Source: Nitrososphaeraceae archaeon
GTDB taxonomy: Archaea; Thermoproteota; Nitrososphaeria; Nitrososphaerales; Nitrososphaeraceae
Direction: 5' to 3'
Assembly (NCBI GenBank): GCA_030038695.1
Contig: JASHSN010000274.1
Location: 1-15,384 of the forward strand
DNA: 15,384 nucleotides
This document shows positions 6,206 to 14,015 of this stretch, in pieces; the first letter of the stretch is position 1; every line of letters begins with the position of its first letter. Below the pieces are notes generated by a model. That model ran no database searches. It saw nothing but the letters and a program-made list of their open reading frames with translations, and was not told the DNA's origin. The translations under genes were made by a program, and so were the position numbers.

Positions 6206-7005
6206 TTGTAATCAAGATCGGCGGGAGTGTAGTTGATGGACTCCATCAGACCACAATGGCTGATCTAAAAAAGATATCCGAGACCAGTAAGGTAGTTATC
6301 GTCCATGGCGGCGGAAAGGAAGTCACTATCACAGCTAACAAGCTCGGAAAGACACAGGGATTTGTTGTCTCACCCGGCGGCGTAAGAAGTAGATATACTG
6401 ACAAGGAAACTGTAGAAATCTACACTATGGTTATGGCAGGTAAACTTAACAAATCAATAGTGAGAATGCTCGTGCGTCATGGCATAAATGCAGCCGGTAT
6501 AACAGGTATTGATGGCGGGGTCTTGAAGGCAGATCGTAAGAAGAAGCTTGTAATAATGAACGACAGAGGTAGGAAAATGGTGATTGATGGAGGATATACA
6601 GGGAAGATAAATTCTGTCGACCCCTCCCTAATAACTGTATTACTGGAAAAAGAATACGTTCCGGTTATAGCACCGGTTGCTCTGAGTGAGGAATATGACT
6701 TTCTGAATGTTGACGGAGACCGCGCAGCGGCGTATGTAGCAGGGGCTCTAAAAGCTAGCAAAGTCATATTTATAACAAATGTCAGCGGCCTTTCACTAAA
6801 CGATAGCTTGATAACTCACATTACGTTAGAGGAGGCTAAAGAGGTCCTTCCACGGATAGGTTTCGGTATGGAAAAAAAAGTCCTAGCTGCTATTGAGGCT
6901 TTGCAAATGGGAGTGGATGAAGCTGTTATCGCCTCGGGCCAAACAGAGATGCCCTTCTCGAAGGCAATAGCGCATGATAATTGTACAGTGATAACTCAGA
7001 ATTGA
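6202..7005 (+). CDS. lysZ: LysW-aminoadipate / LysW-glutamate kinase (LysZ/ArgB)
   Basis: Amino-acid kinase family enzyme that phosphorylates the terminal carboxylate of the carrier-bound substrate, just before the LysY step. The 267-aa product carries the N-terminal phosphate loop KIGGSVV (5-11), VIVHGGGKEV (32-41), the substrate segment GGVRSRYTDKE (59-69), and the C-terminal VDGDRAAAYVAGAL and IFITNVSGL, matching ArgB and LysZ closely. The length is usual for the family. It overlaps lysY by four bases and the next gene overlaps its 3' end, so the three are translated together. As the only kinase gene present, it probably handles both glutamate- and aminoadipate-loaded carriers. Confidence 0.94.
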   Translation: MIVIKIGGSVVDGLHQTTMADLKKISETSKVVIVHGGGKEVTITANKLGKTQGFVVSPGGVRSRYTDKETVEIYTMVMAGKLNKSIVRMLVRHGINAAGITGIDGGVLKADRKKKLVIMNDRGRKMVIDGGYTGKINSVDPSLITVLLEKEYVPVIAPVALSEEYDFLNVDGDRAAAYVAGALKASKVIFITNVSGLSLNDSLITHITLEEAKEVLPRIGFGMEKKVLAAIEALQMGVDEAVIASGQTEMPFSKAIAHDNCTVITQN

Positions 7006-8183
7006 ATGGCGAAGATCAATATTTAGACCATATTTACCAAAGGTTCCCGGTTAACATTGCACGAGGAAAAGGCGCAAAGGTTTGGGATACTTCTGATAGA
7101 GAATATATTGACTGCATGGGTGGATATGGTGTCGCCATTGTAGGGCATTGCAACGACAGGGTTGTGCAGGCTATTAGAACCCAATTGGAGAAACTAATAG
7201 TATGTCATATGTCACTTTATAACGATACTAGACTTAAGTTCCTGCAGAAACTATCGACCATAACTCCTGCTGGGTTAGATAAGATTTTTTTCAGCAATAG
7301 CGGTGCCGAAGCAGTAGAAGCAGCTCTCAAGTTCTCTCGTAAGTTCACAGGCAAGGCTGGAGTGATCGCCATGAATGGTGCATACCATGGGAAGACCTTT
7401 GGAGCCCTTTCTGTTACCTACAATGAAAAATATCGCAAATCATTCCAACCTCTCCTACAGGGTGTTAAGTTCGTTCCATACGCCGATCCTTCCAAAGTGG
7501 AGGATGCGATCGATGACACAATCGGAACTGTCATAGTGGAACCGATCCAAGGAGAAAGTGGAATCATCGTTCCTCCTGACAATGTCATCGAAAGTATCCG
7601 CAGAATATGTGATCAACACAAATTAGTTTTGGTTTTCGATGAGATTCAAAGTGGGCTGGGTAGAACAGGTAAGATGTGGGCAGGCCAACTATGGAATACT
7701 GTTCCAGACATAATGTGTCTTGCGAAGGGAATAGCAGGCGGTGTGCCAATGGGATTAACAATAACAAGGACTGAAATTATTGAATGCATAAAAACGGGAG
7801 AACACTCGTCTACCTTTTCTGGAAATCCACTTGCCTGTGCAGCGGGATACGCTACCTTGGAGGCATTAACCGAAGATAAATTAGTTGAAAATGCCGAGAA
7901 GACAGGGAGATATTTTAAAGAGAATTTGCTAATGTTAAAAGAGAGACATCGGATCATTAGGGAAATCAGAGGCCGTGGTATGATGCTTGCGGTGGAGTTG
8001 CGGTTTGATGTTAAGGATATTTTGCTTGACGCGATGCGAAGAGGTTTACTGATGTTATATTCGGGAAAGAACATAATCAGGCTACTTCCACCAATTGTAA
8101 TGGACGAACAGACCGTTTCGCAAGCTATCCATATTATTGATTTGGTTCTTTCAGCAGAGGAGAAAAGACGACATGTCGTTTGA
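6981..8183 (+). CDS. lysJ: LysW-aminoadipate/glutamate semialdehyde aminotransferase (LysJ/ArgD)
   Basis: Class III PLP aminotransferase that converts the carrier-bound semialdehyde to LysW-lysine or LysW-ornithine. Motifs in order: SNSGAEAVEAALK (105-117), GAYHGKTFGALS (133-144), VFDEIQSGLGRTG (218-230) with the PLP-ring Asp D220, and CLAKGIAGGVPMG (246-258) with the Schiff-base Lys K249. About 400 aa, normal for ArgD/LysJ. No ATG lies near the N-terminus. The TTG at 6981 overlaps lysZ by 25 bases, while a TTG at 7002 would form a TTGA overlap with the lysZ stop; the latter is equally plausible and would shorten the protein by seven residues. It overlaps the start of the Lrp-type regulator. 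Family sure, dual specificity inferred. Confidence 0.94.
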   Translation: MYSDNSELNGEDQYLDHIYQRFPVNIARGKGAKVWDTSDREYIDCMGGYGVAIVGHCNDRVVQAIRTQLEKLIVCHMSLYNDTRLKFLQKLSTITPAGLDKIFFSNSGAEAVEAALKFSRKFTGKAGVIAMNGAYHGKTFGALSVTYNEKYRKSFQPLLQGVKFVPYADPSKVEDAIDDTIGTVIVEPIQGESGIIVPPDNVIESIRRICDQHKLVLVFDEIQSGLGRTGKMWAGQLWNTVPDIMCLAKGIAGGVPMGLTITRTEIIECIKTGEHSSTFSGNPLACAAGYATLEALTEDKLVENAEKTGRYFKENLLMLKERHRIIREIRGRGMMLAVELRFDVKDILLDAMRRGLLMLYSGKNIIRLLPPIVMDEQTVSQAIHIIDLVLSAEEKRRHVV

Positions 8184-8598
8184 CCTAGATCCGTTGGATG
8201 ATAAGATACTAAAGATATTGCAAGCAGATTCACGGCGCCCATTCGTGGAGATTGCTAGCGAGATTGGGTTGTCCGAATCTGCAGTCAGAAGACGCATAAA
8301 AAATATGGTAAATAATGGAGTTATTGCTCAATTTACCATCGAATTAGGTGCAAGCGAAAAGACGAGCGCAATAACACTGGTGTCGGTTAGTTCCTCTTCT
8401 GATACTTCCTCCGTTTCTTCAGACCTAAAGAAACTCAGTGGAGTACAAGTGATATATGAAATTACAGGCCAATATGATATTGCTGTGATTCTTACCGCTC
8501 CAACTATTGGAGAAATTAATAAGTGTATAGATGATGTCAGAAAAACTGCAGGGGTCTCTGACACTAATACAGTGATTGTACTCAAAACGTTGCGATAA
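8173..8598 (+). CDS. lysM: Lrp/AsnC-family regulator, LysM-like
   Basis: A 141-aa regulator starting at the ATG at 8173, inside the end of lysJ; the open frame reaches 8137 but the Lrp helix-turn-helix (LDPLDDKILKILQADSRRPF) begins right after the inner Met. Residues about 4-50 form the HTH, with LSESAVRRRIKNMVNNGVI as recognition helix and turn; residues about 65-141 are the RAM/ligand-binding domain (VQVIYEITGQYDIAVILTA). A GAGGAG lies 13-18 bases upstream. In Sulfolobus the Lrp-type LysM controls lysine-biosynthesis genes, and the position here at the end of lysY-lysZ-lysJ supports a similar role with lysine or arginine as effector. It is a candidate to bind the repeats upstream of argG, lysY or lysS; which one is unknown. 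Confidence 0.88.
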   Translation: MSFDLDPLDDKILKILQADSRRPFVEIASEIGLSESAVRRRIKNMVNNGVIAQFTIELGASEKTSAITLVSVSSSSDTSSVSSDLKKLSGVQVIYEITGQYDIAVILTAPTIGEINKCIDDVRKTAGVSDTNTVIVLKTLR

Positions 8599-8604
8599 AT
8601 CTTG

Positions 8605-8634
8605 CATTTTTTAGTCGATTTTAGATTTATTTCC
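8605..8634 (+). terminator. Oligo-T terminator after the lysM-like gene
   Basis: Shortly after the stop at 8598 the + strand has a run of six T (8607-8612) and further T-rich stretches to about 8633. Archaeal RNA polymerase commonly stops at such runs without a hairpin. It separates this transcription unit from lysS. Confidence 0.45.
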
Positions 8635-8687
8635 TCTGGTATTCAGACTTGAATGCATAGAAATGTCGAAAACCGCTCTCAGAGTTG

Positions 8688-8725
8688 TCGCAATCCGCTA
8701 ACATCGTTGCGATAACATTTATATC
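8688..8725 (+). promoter_or_regulatory. lysS promoter with TCGCAA/TTGCGA inverted repeat and TATA box
   Basis: TCGCAA at 8688-8693 is the inverse of TTGCGA at 8707-8712. The right arm is part of an 11-base word CGTTGCGATAA at 8705-8715 that also occurs at 8588-8598, across the lysM stop. The word is followed at once by CATTTATATC (8716-8725), a TATA-type element about 30-40 bases ahead of the lysS ATG at 8756. This differs from the GGTCA-type site of the arg promoters, so lysS appears to be under separate control. Confidence 0.5.
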
Positions 8726-8755
8726 ATCTGCTAAATCAGCTGGATTGAGTTACCG

Positions 8756-9958
8756 ATGTCCCTAAATTCAGAGGATCCCAACTACTATGCACACATTTAT
8801 AATGATGCAGGTGGTGCGAACAAAAAAATAAGAATTCTGGATTCTACGTTGAGAGAAGGTGAGCAGCATCCCGGAATATCATTCACCGTAAAACAGAGGA
8901 TTCAGATAGCGTGGATGTTAGATTCTTTTGGGGTTGATCAAATAGAGATCAGCCCTGTTGTTTCGTCCGATCACGCAGAGGCCACTAAAACTATAATAAG
9001 ACAAGGACTAAGAGCAGATATTGTGGCTCATGTAAGGGCCATCAAGTCTGACGTAGACGTAGCTATCAGCTGTGGCGCCACGTGGGTGGCAACTTACATA
9101 GGAATTTCTGATATTCATCTTTCTGCAAAACTAAAGATTACCCGAGAACAGGCAAAAAACAGAGCGCTCGAAGTAGCTGACTATATTAAGTCTCATGGTT
9201 TGAAAGCTAGATTCACGATGGAAGATGCGAGCAGAACTGATCCAAATTTCTTAGTAGATATGTGCAGGGAAGTGAATCGCTTGGGTATAGAACGAATTAG
9301 CATTCCTGATACTGTTGGCATCATGAGACCAGGCGGAATGTACAACCTTGTGGGGATGGTACACAAAAATATCGATCTGTCAAAAAGCTCAATAGATGTA
9401 CATTGTCATAACGATATCGGTTTAGCACTAGCCAATGCCTTGGCAGGATGTGACGCAGGAGCGAATCAGATTCATACCACGATAGAGGGTTTGGGAGAGC
9501 GCACAGGTATTCCCACACTAGCTGAAACGGCCGTTGCCCTGACATTGATTTACAAATCAAACAATGACTTACGTCTACATATGCTAAAAGATCTTTCAAA
9601 AACGATCTCTCAATATACTGGTTTGGTAGTTCCTGCATCGAAACCAGTTGTTGGTGACAGCGCGTACAAACACAAGGCAGGCACACACCTTGCAGCAATT
9701 CTAAGAAATCCATCAGCGTATGAAATTCTTGAACCCAAAATCGTAGGCAATAGACGCAAGATTGTATTTGGTGAACTTGCAGGTAAGAATGGTGCAGCTT
9801 ACTTGTTATCCATGCTAGGGCTTGAAACCAGTAGTAGAGAAGCTGAGACTCTAGCCCACGGGTTAAAAGAACTTCGCATGGGCGACGTCTTGGAATTGTA
9901 TCTAGACGAACGACTCGAGAGAAAGATACTTAATGACGCTGCTCCTAATATAAATTAA
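8756..9958 (+). CDS. lysS: Homocitrate synthase
   Basis: Condenses acetyl-CoA and 2-oxoglutarate to homocitrate, the first step of lysine synthesis through 2-aminoadipate. The 400-aa product has the DRE-TIM motif DSTLREGEQHPG (29-40), HCHNDIGLALANALAG with metal-binding H216 and H218, and TIEGLGERTGIPTLAE; the C-terminal third has SAYKHKAGTHLAA. Isopropylmalate and citramalate synthases share this fold; the compact size, the DSTLREGEQ form of the motif and the position beside lysW-lysX-lysK favour homocitrate. The ATG at 8756 lies about 30-40 bases after a TATA box with only a weak ribosome binding site. Homoaconitase and homoisocitrate dehydrogenase genes do not follow, so those steps must be encoded elsewhere. 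Confidence 0.9.
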   Translation: MSLNSEDPNYYAHIYNDAGGANKKIRILDSTLREGEQHPGISFTVKQRIQIAWMLDSFGVDQIEISPVVSSDHAEATKTIIRQGLRADIVAHVRAIKSDVDVAISCGATWVATYIGISDIHLSAKLKITREQAKNRALEVADYIKSHGLKARFTMEDASRTDPNFLVDMCREVNRLGIERISIPDTVGIMRPGGMYNLVGMVHKNIDLSKSSIDVHCHNDIGLALANALAGCDAGANQIHTTIEGLGERTGIPTLAETAVALTLIYKSNNDLRLHMLKDLSKTISQYTGLVVPASKPVVGDSAYKHKAGTHLAAILRNPSAYEILEPKIVGNRRKIVFGELAGKNGAAYLLSMLGLETSSREAETLAHGLKELRMGDVLELYLDERLERKILNDAAPNIN

Positions 9959-9981
9959 CTAAAGGCTTAGGAAGGTTAGCC

Positions 9982-10149
9982 ATGCTTAAATGTCTTGAAT
10001 GTGATGCAGAAATCAAACCGCCTTTTGACTCGATAGAAGGTGAAATCATCACCTGCTCGGATTGCGGCGCAAGTTATGAGTTATTGCAAAGTGGAGATAA
10101 ATTTGATATAAAACCAGCCCAAGATGTAGGCGAGGACTGGGGCGAGTGA
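9982..10149 (+). CDS. lysW: LysW amino-group carrier protein, copy 2, canonical EDWGE tail
   Basis: A 55-aa acidic zinc protein with C4-x2-C7 (KCLECD) and C25-x2-C28 (TCSDCG), ending in GEDWGE. The final Glu is the known attachment point: its side-chain carboxylate forms an amide with the amino group of 2-aminoadipate, protecting it through the later steps. The stop overlaps the GTG start of lysX (GTGA at 10146-10149), so carrier and ligase are coupled. It starts 23 bases after lysS. It resembles the copy at 3983-4156 over the whole length, but unlike that one keeps the acceptor residue. Confidence 0.95.
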   Translation: MLKCLECDAEIKPPFDSIEGEIITCSDCGASYELLQSGDKFDIKPAQDVGEDWGE

Positions 10150-11018
10150 AATCAGAGACAAAACCAATCTCTTCTCTTACTATCCTTTACGACAATATCA
10201 GATGGGAAGAAAAGGCCTTATACGAGGCAGCAAAAAAGAGAGGAATTCAAGTAGATAATGTTGATTGCAGAGCACTATTTATCGATCTCAATGAGGCGAA
10301 TTCTCATTATAAGAACAAGATCATTGTTCAACGTTGCGTGAGCTATTTTAGGAGTCTTCATTCAACTGCTGCACTGGAAGGTCTAGGAGCATGTGTGGTA
10401 AATCCACTACATGCTGCCGCTACTTGTGGTAATAAACTATTTGCCCATATGAATCTCCTGAATGCGGGTGTGAAAACACCTAAAACATTCTCCGCTTTCT
10501 CCGAAGAATCAGCCCTTGAAGCACTTGATAAATTTGGATATCCCGCAGTCATCAAGCCTACGATCGGAAGTTGGGGTCGCCTAGTAGCTCTATTGCGCGA
10601 CAAAGATGCTGCCAAGGCAGTGATAGAAGATAGGATGCATATGTTCCCAATTTACCATATTTATTACGTAGAGGAGTTCGTAAAGCGTCCCCCAAGGGAC
10701 ATCAGAGCAATAGTAGTAGGTGATACTGTCGTAGCCGCAATTTATCGATATTCTACTGAAGGTGACTGGAAGACGAACATGGCACTTGGCGGCCGTGCAG
10801 AACAATGTCCAGTTTCAAATGAGTTGGAGAATATATGTGTGAAGGCTGCGAAGTCGATGGACGGGAAGATCGTTGGTGTTGATTTAATGGAGAGTGAACA
10901 AGGAGAGTTGATGGTTCACGAAGTAAACAACACTACAGAGTTTAAAAATACTGTCAAAGTAACTGGTGTCGATGTACCGGGTTTAATGATCGATTACTTA
11001 TGCAATCTCGGAAAATAA
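10146..11018 (+). CDS. lysX: 2-aminoadipate-LysW ligase
   Basis: ATP-grasp ligase of 290 aa that joins 2-aminoadipate to the C-terminal Glu of LysW. It carries the ATP loop KPTIGSWGRLV (137-147), YVEEFVKRPPRDIRAIV (174-190), VDLMES and VHEVNNTTEFKNTV (257-270). The specificity position after EFK reads Asn-Thr (268-269), the N-[TS] form described for LysX, unlike Gly-Ala at the same place in the paralogue at 4157-5017. The start is a GTG overlapping the lysW stop. The two ligases align along their whole length and each follows a lysW, so the pair probably arose by duplication. LysK follows after six bases. Confidence 0.93.
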   Translation: MKSETKPISSLTILYDNIRWEEKALYEAAKKRGIQVDNVDCRALFIDLNEANSHYKNKIIVQRCVSYFRSLHSTAALEGLGACVVNPLHAAATCGNKLFAHMNLLNAGVKTPKTFSAFSEESALEALDKFGYPAVIKPTIGSWGRLVALLRDKDAAKAVIEDRMHMFPIYHIYYVEEFVKRPPRDIRAIVVGDTVVAAIYRYSTEGDWKTNMALGGRAEQCPVSNELENICVKAAKSMDGKIVGVDLMESEQGELMVHEVNNTTEFKNTVKVTGVDVPGLMIDYLCNLGK

Positions 11019-11024
11019 AACAAA

Positions 11025-12155
11025 ATGGTTTCCCCTAATTACGCTATCGAGTTCTTGTTGCGTACTCTACAATTATACACACCTTCTAGATCAGAAGCTT
11101 CGTTGGCGAATATGCTCAAGGAGGCTTGCGTTAATGAACTGGGCTTCGAGCAGGCCCATATCGACAGTGTGGGGAATCTTATCGCAGTCAAAGGGACAGG
11201 CGATCCCAAAATAATGCTCTGTGGCCACATGGATACTGTTCCTGGAGAAATTCCCGTGAAGATACAAGATGGTCATATTTACGGTCGAGGCGCATCTGAT
11301 GCAAAGGCCTCACTAATCGCAATGTTATTAGCTGCTTCTGAATTTCGAAAACAGCGAGGCACTATCGTTTTCGCCGGAGTAGTTGATGAAGAAGGAAATG
11401 CGACAGGAGTCAAACATCTTGTCAAGAGTAAACTTCCATTGGACTACGCAATTTTCGGAGAACCAAGTGGAATAGAAAAGATCACTATAGGATACAAAGG
11501 GAGACTTTCAATTAGACTTACGTGTGATGTAGGCAACAGTACTCATGCAAGCGCTCCGTGGTTAGCCAAAAATTCCATAGAGGAGATTTATGGTTTTTGG
11601 GATGCAATAAAGTCTCTGGCTGGAAATGATGACAACAGAGGCAGAACAAATTCAATAAGTTGTAGTCTTACGGAAATCACCGGAGGATCAAGCCATAATG
11701 TAACGCCTCAAAAATGCAAAATAACTGTTGACATCCGTATCCCCACGATTACTAGTTGTGACAAAGTACTTGAAGAACTGAAAAGGATCATTGATAGAAC
11801 TGCCGCTCAGAAAGCAATCAAGGCGACATATAGAATAGAAGACAAAACAGAACCATTTGAGGCGAGCCACTCTTCACCACTTGTTAGAGCACTTTCTCTC
11901 TCTATTCTCGATGTATGTCGGAGTCGTGCAGTGCTCGTGCGAAAAACAGGAACTGGCGACATGAACGTATTGGGAAATGCGCTCAATATCCCAGTCGTTA
12001 CATATGGACCCGGTGAACCCCATACCTCACACACGCCAAACGAACATGTGGGAACAACTGAATATATCTCTAGCATTGACGTCTTCAGCAGAGCACTGTT
12101 TCACTTGTCACGACTTCATAACAATGGGAAGAACGTTACTAAGAATAAAATATAG
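11025..12155 (+). CDS. lysK: LysW-lysine / LysW-ornithine hydrolase
   Basis: M20-family zinc hydrolase that cuts finished lysine, and probably ornithine, from the carrier. The 376-aa product has MLCGHMDTVPG (64-74) with H68 and the assisting D70, YGRGASDAK with bridging metal ligand D92, VVDEEGNATG with the catalytic E122 and E123, FGEPSG with E146, and the C-terminal GEPHTSHTPNE carrying the last metal His. This is the complete set for an active enzyme. The ATG at 11025 lies six bases after lysX. It is the only hydrolase in the window, so it likely serves both branches. dphB follows after 21 bases and may share the transcript. Confidence 0.92.
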   Translation: MVSPNYAIEFLLRTLQLYTPSRSEASLANMLKEACVNELGFEQAHIDSVGNLIAVKGTGDPKIMLCGHMDTVPGEIPVKIQDGHIYGRGASDAKASLIAMLLAASEFRKQRGTIVFAGVVDEEGNATGVKHLVKSKLPLDYAIFGEPSGIEKITIGYKGRLSIRLTCDVGNSTHASAPWLAKNSIEEIYGFWDAIKSLAGNDDNRGRTNSISCSLTEITGGSSHNVTPQKCKITVDIRIPTITSCDKVLEELKRIIDRTAAQKAIKATYRIEDKTEPFEASHSSPLVRALSLSILDVCRSRAVLVRKTGTGDMNVLGNALNIPVVTYGPGEPHTSHTPNEHVGTTEYISSIDVFSRALFHLSRLHNNGKNVTKNKI

Positions 12156-12176
12156 ACTACAAAATTATTTCTCAAT

Positions 12177-13271
12177 ATGCTTCGATTTATCGGTTTGGGC
12201 ATCAACGGCTACGAAAGCATAAGTATTCATGTACTAGAAATTTTGAAGAAATGTGATGCAATATACTTGGAGAGATTTTCGGCTTTCGTATCAGACGACG
12301 AGTTGAATGGATTGAGGTCACTAGCCGAATTACACGATTTTAAAATGAATATACTTCCTGCGGAACGATGGTTTGTTGAAGACGGACGTGATATTCTCGA
12401 ACAGGCGCGGGCTGGAGATTTAGCTTTGTTGACATATGGTGATCCCTTCATCGCCACTACATTAATTGAACTCTATGTGAGGGCTGTCAAAAATTCAATT
12501 AAGGTGGATGTAATTCACGCAGCGTCTGGGATTACATCACTAATTGGCGAGGCGGGGCTCCATCTCTACAAGTTTGGAAGGATAATTACCATTATGTCTG
12601 AGTCGCAATCTACTATCAGCGTCTACAATACAATTTTCGAGAATTTACTTGCAGGAAATCATACGCTCATATTGACTGAATACAATAATGACCATAGAAA
12701 ACCCTTCTTTCTTGATCCAAACTCGGCATTTAAAGCTCTTTTGCAAACAGAAAAAGACTTTAAATACAAGGCGTTCTTCAAAGGTACTTTTGCAATTGTA
12801 GCATCCAGGATAGGTATGCCTGACCAAAAAATCATATCTGGCAGGGTTGGGTCACTAAGTGGTATAAATTTTGGACAAGGCCCCCATTCCATAATCATTA
12901 CAGGAGCATTGCATTTTACAGAAGTTGAGGCCCTGATAACCCTTACACAGAATCTCGATGAACCATTGGATAACACTACAGAGATCCAGAACCTATCAGC
13001 TAGCATGATTGGACGTTATGTTCCTAAGGCTAGACAGGCACTATCTAAAATTAAACGTAATTCTAGAAACGCGAAAATGGCCGAAAGGATCAATTTTGAA
13101 GTCCTAGACAATGCGGAATGTTATATCGACGACGCTGAAAGATTCCTCAGGCAGGGAAAACCTGAATTGGCTGTTCTGAGCATCGGATATGCAGAAGGTC
13201 TCATTGATGCGACTCGTCTAAAGAAAGGAGTCGATCCATGGGGTAGTGATAAATCTCCTTCCAACCTATAA
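12177..13271 (+). CDS. dphB: Diphthine synthase with C-terminal DUF357-like extension
   Basis: Residues about 1-260 form a tetrapyrrole-methylase-type SAM enzyme that trimethylates the modified histidine of elongation factor 2 on the way to diphthamide. Family blocks in order: MLRFIGLGINGYESIS at the N-terminus, YLERFSAFV, LLTYGDPFIATT, HAASGITSLIGEAGLHLYKFG, and GPHSIIITGALHFTEVEAL. The full length is 364 aa, about 100 more than typical archaeal DphB. The extra part (about 275-355) is helical and ends with NAECYIDDAERFL and AVLSIGYAEGLIDATRLKKG, which resembles archaeal DUF357 proteins (alanine-rich helices ending in YAeGlLDA). The reading frame runs through without a break, so this is a fusion rather than a frameshift artefact. 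The role of the extension is unknown. Confidence 0.9.
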   Translation: MLRFIGLGINGYESISIHVLEILKKCDAIYLERFSAFVSDDELNGLRSLAELHDFKMNILPAERWFVEDGRDILEQARAGDLALLTYGDPFIATTLIELYVRAVKNSIKVDVIHAASGITSLIGEAGLHLYKFGRIITIMSESQSTISVYNTIFENLLAGNHTLILTEYNNDHRKPFFLDPNSAFKALLQTEKDFKYKAFFKGTFAIVASRIGMPDQKIISGRVGSLSGINFGQGPHSIIITGALHFTEVEALITLTQNLDEPLDNTTEIQNLSASMIGRYVPKARQALSKIKRNSRNAKMAERINFEVLDNAECYIDDAERFLRQGKPELAVLSIGYAEGLIDATRLKKGVDPWGSDKSPSNL

Positions 13272-13457
13272 AAACTAGGCACGAATTATTACGTAGCACT
13301 GTCAGTATATTTAAGGAATCGAAACGAGTCCTCATCATTCAGACAAATGTTTCAGTTTAGCTTGAAAATTAATTTAGAATCAACTTCACCGCTTTCCCAT
13401 TAGACGCGTTAGAGAGGAAAATCGTTAAATGTTTTCATTGTTAATATCATTTGTCTT
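13272..13457. other. Gap between dphB and the small Toprim gene
   Basis: No gene was found in these 186 bases. A TATA-like GTATATTTAA lies at about 13305-13314, too far upstream to be a clear promoter for the ATG at 13458 unless the leader is over 100 bases. GAAAC at 13321-13325 and GTTTC at 13349-13353 could form only a weak stem. Confidence 0.4.
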
Positions 13458-13895
13458 ATGCGGTACAAGGTTATAGATGATAACACTGTTCGCCGCTTGC
13501 GTTCATTTATCAGCATGCTCAACGAAGAATCGAAAAACGGATCGATCATAGTGGTAGAGGGAAAAAGAGACGCAAAAGCCCTTACAAGTGTCGGATTTAA
13601 TGGAGATCTGACCATATTCAGTCGATTTAAAGGCGTCGCAGACTTCGTCGATCATCACTGTACGATTGGAAGAAAAATAATTTTGCTGTTAGATATGGAT
13701 AGAACAGGAAAGCATTTAACAAGCAAACTTCTGAAACATTTCCAATTCAACGGCAGCAATGCCAGCTTGTTCTACAAAAGTGCACTTGCAAGGATATGTA
13801 ATGGAAAGATTAGACATGTCGAAGATCTTGCGACATACGCACCGCATTTGTCAGGAATTACCGGCAATCGGAAAGATCTGTATTTTTATATATGA
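13458..13895 (+). CDS. Small Toprim-domain protein, UPF0292-like
   Basis: A 145-aa protein consisting almost entirely of a Toprim fold. Residues 30-37 (IIVVEGKRD) hold the catalytic Glu E34 and residues 76-84 (LLLDMDRTG) the metal-binding pair D79 and D81, the two signature motifs seen in primases, topoisomerases and RNase M5. The length and layout match small archaeal Toprim proteins of unknown function (UPF0292). It probably acts on nucleic acid with a divalent metal; the substrate is unknown. It lies 120 bases ahead of dnaG on the same strand, so two Toprim genes are adjacent. Confidence 0.75.
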   Translation: MRYKVIDDNTVRRLRSFISMLNEESKNGSIIVVEGKRDAKALTSVGFNGDLTIFSRFKGVADFVDHHCTIGRKIILLLDMDRTGKHLTSKLLKHFQFNGSNASLFYKSALARICNGKIRHVEDLATYAPHLSGITGNRKDLYFYI

Positions 13896-13962
13896 ACATA
13901 TAGGTGGTGGACGGATCGAAATTTTGAGTTTCACAACCGATACCAATTGAGGAGGTCAAAGC

Positions 13963-13973
13963 ACTTATATTCA
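13963..13973 (+). promoter_or_regulatory. TATA-like box of dnaG
   Basis: The element ACTTATATT, about 45-50 bases ahead of the ATG at 14016, would start transcription near 13992 and supports the inner ATG rather than the TTG at 13947 as the real start. Confidence 0.4.
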
Positions 13974-14015
13974 AGCCACCTCCCCCTAAATTTACTTAAT
14001 AATAAATATGAGGTT

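Noticed and set aside
6477..6767. Minus-strand open frame inside lysZ
   Set aside because: It mirrors the codon pattern of the strongly conserved lysZ gene and has no family-like sequence. The same holds for the other antisense frames inside argX, lysX, lysJ, lysK and dnaG.
8137..8172. Twelve extra N-terminal residues on the Lrp-type regulator
   Set aside because: The frame there overlaps lysJ deeply, and the canonical Lrp helix-turn-helix starts directly after the inner Met at 8173.
13291..13345. Possible C/D-box sRNA on the minus strand (ATGATGA near 13338-13332, CTGA near 13306)
   Set aside because: No D' or C' boxes are present, the spacing is too short and there are no closing stems, so it is probably chance.
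13947..14015. TTG start adding 23 residues to DnaG
   Set aside because: The added residues do not resemble DnaG, the TATA-like element lies inside this stretch, and the family N-terminus begins at the ATG at 14016.
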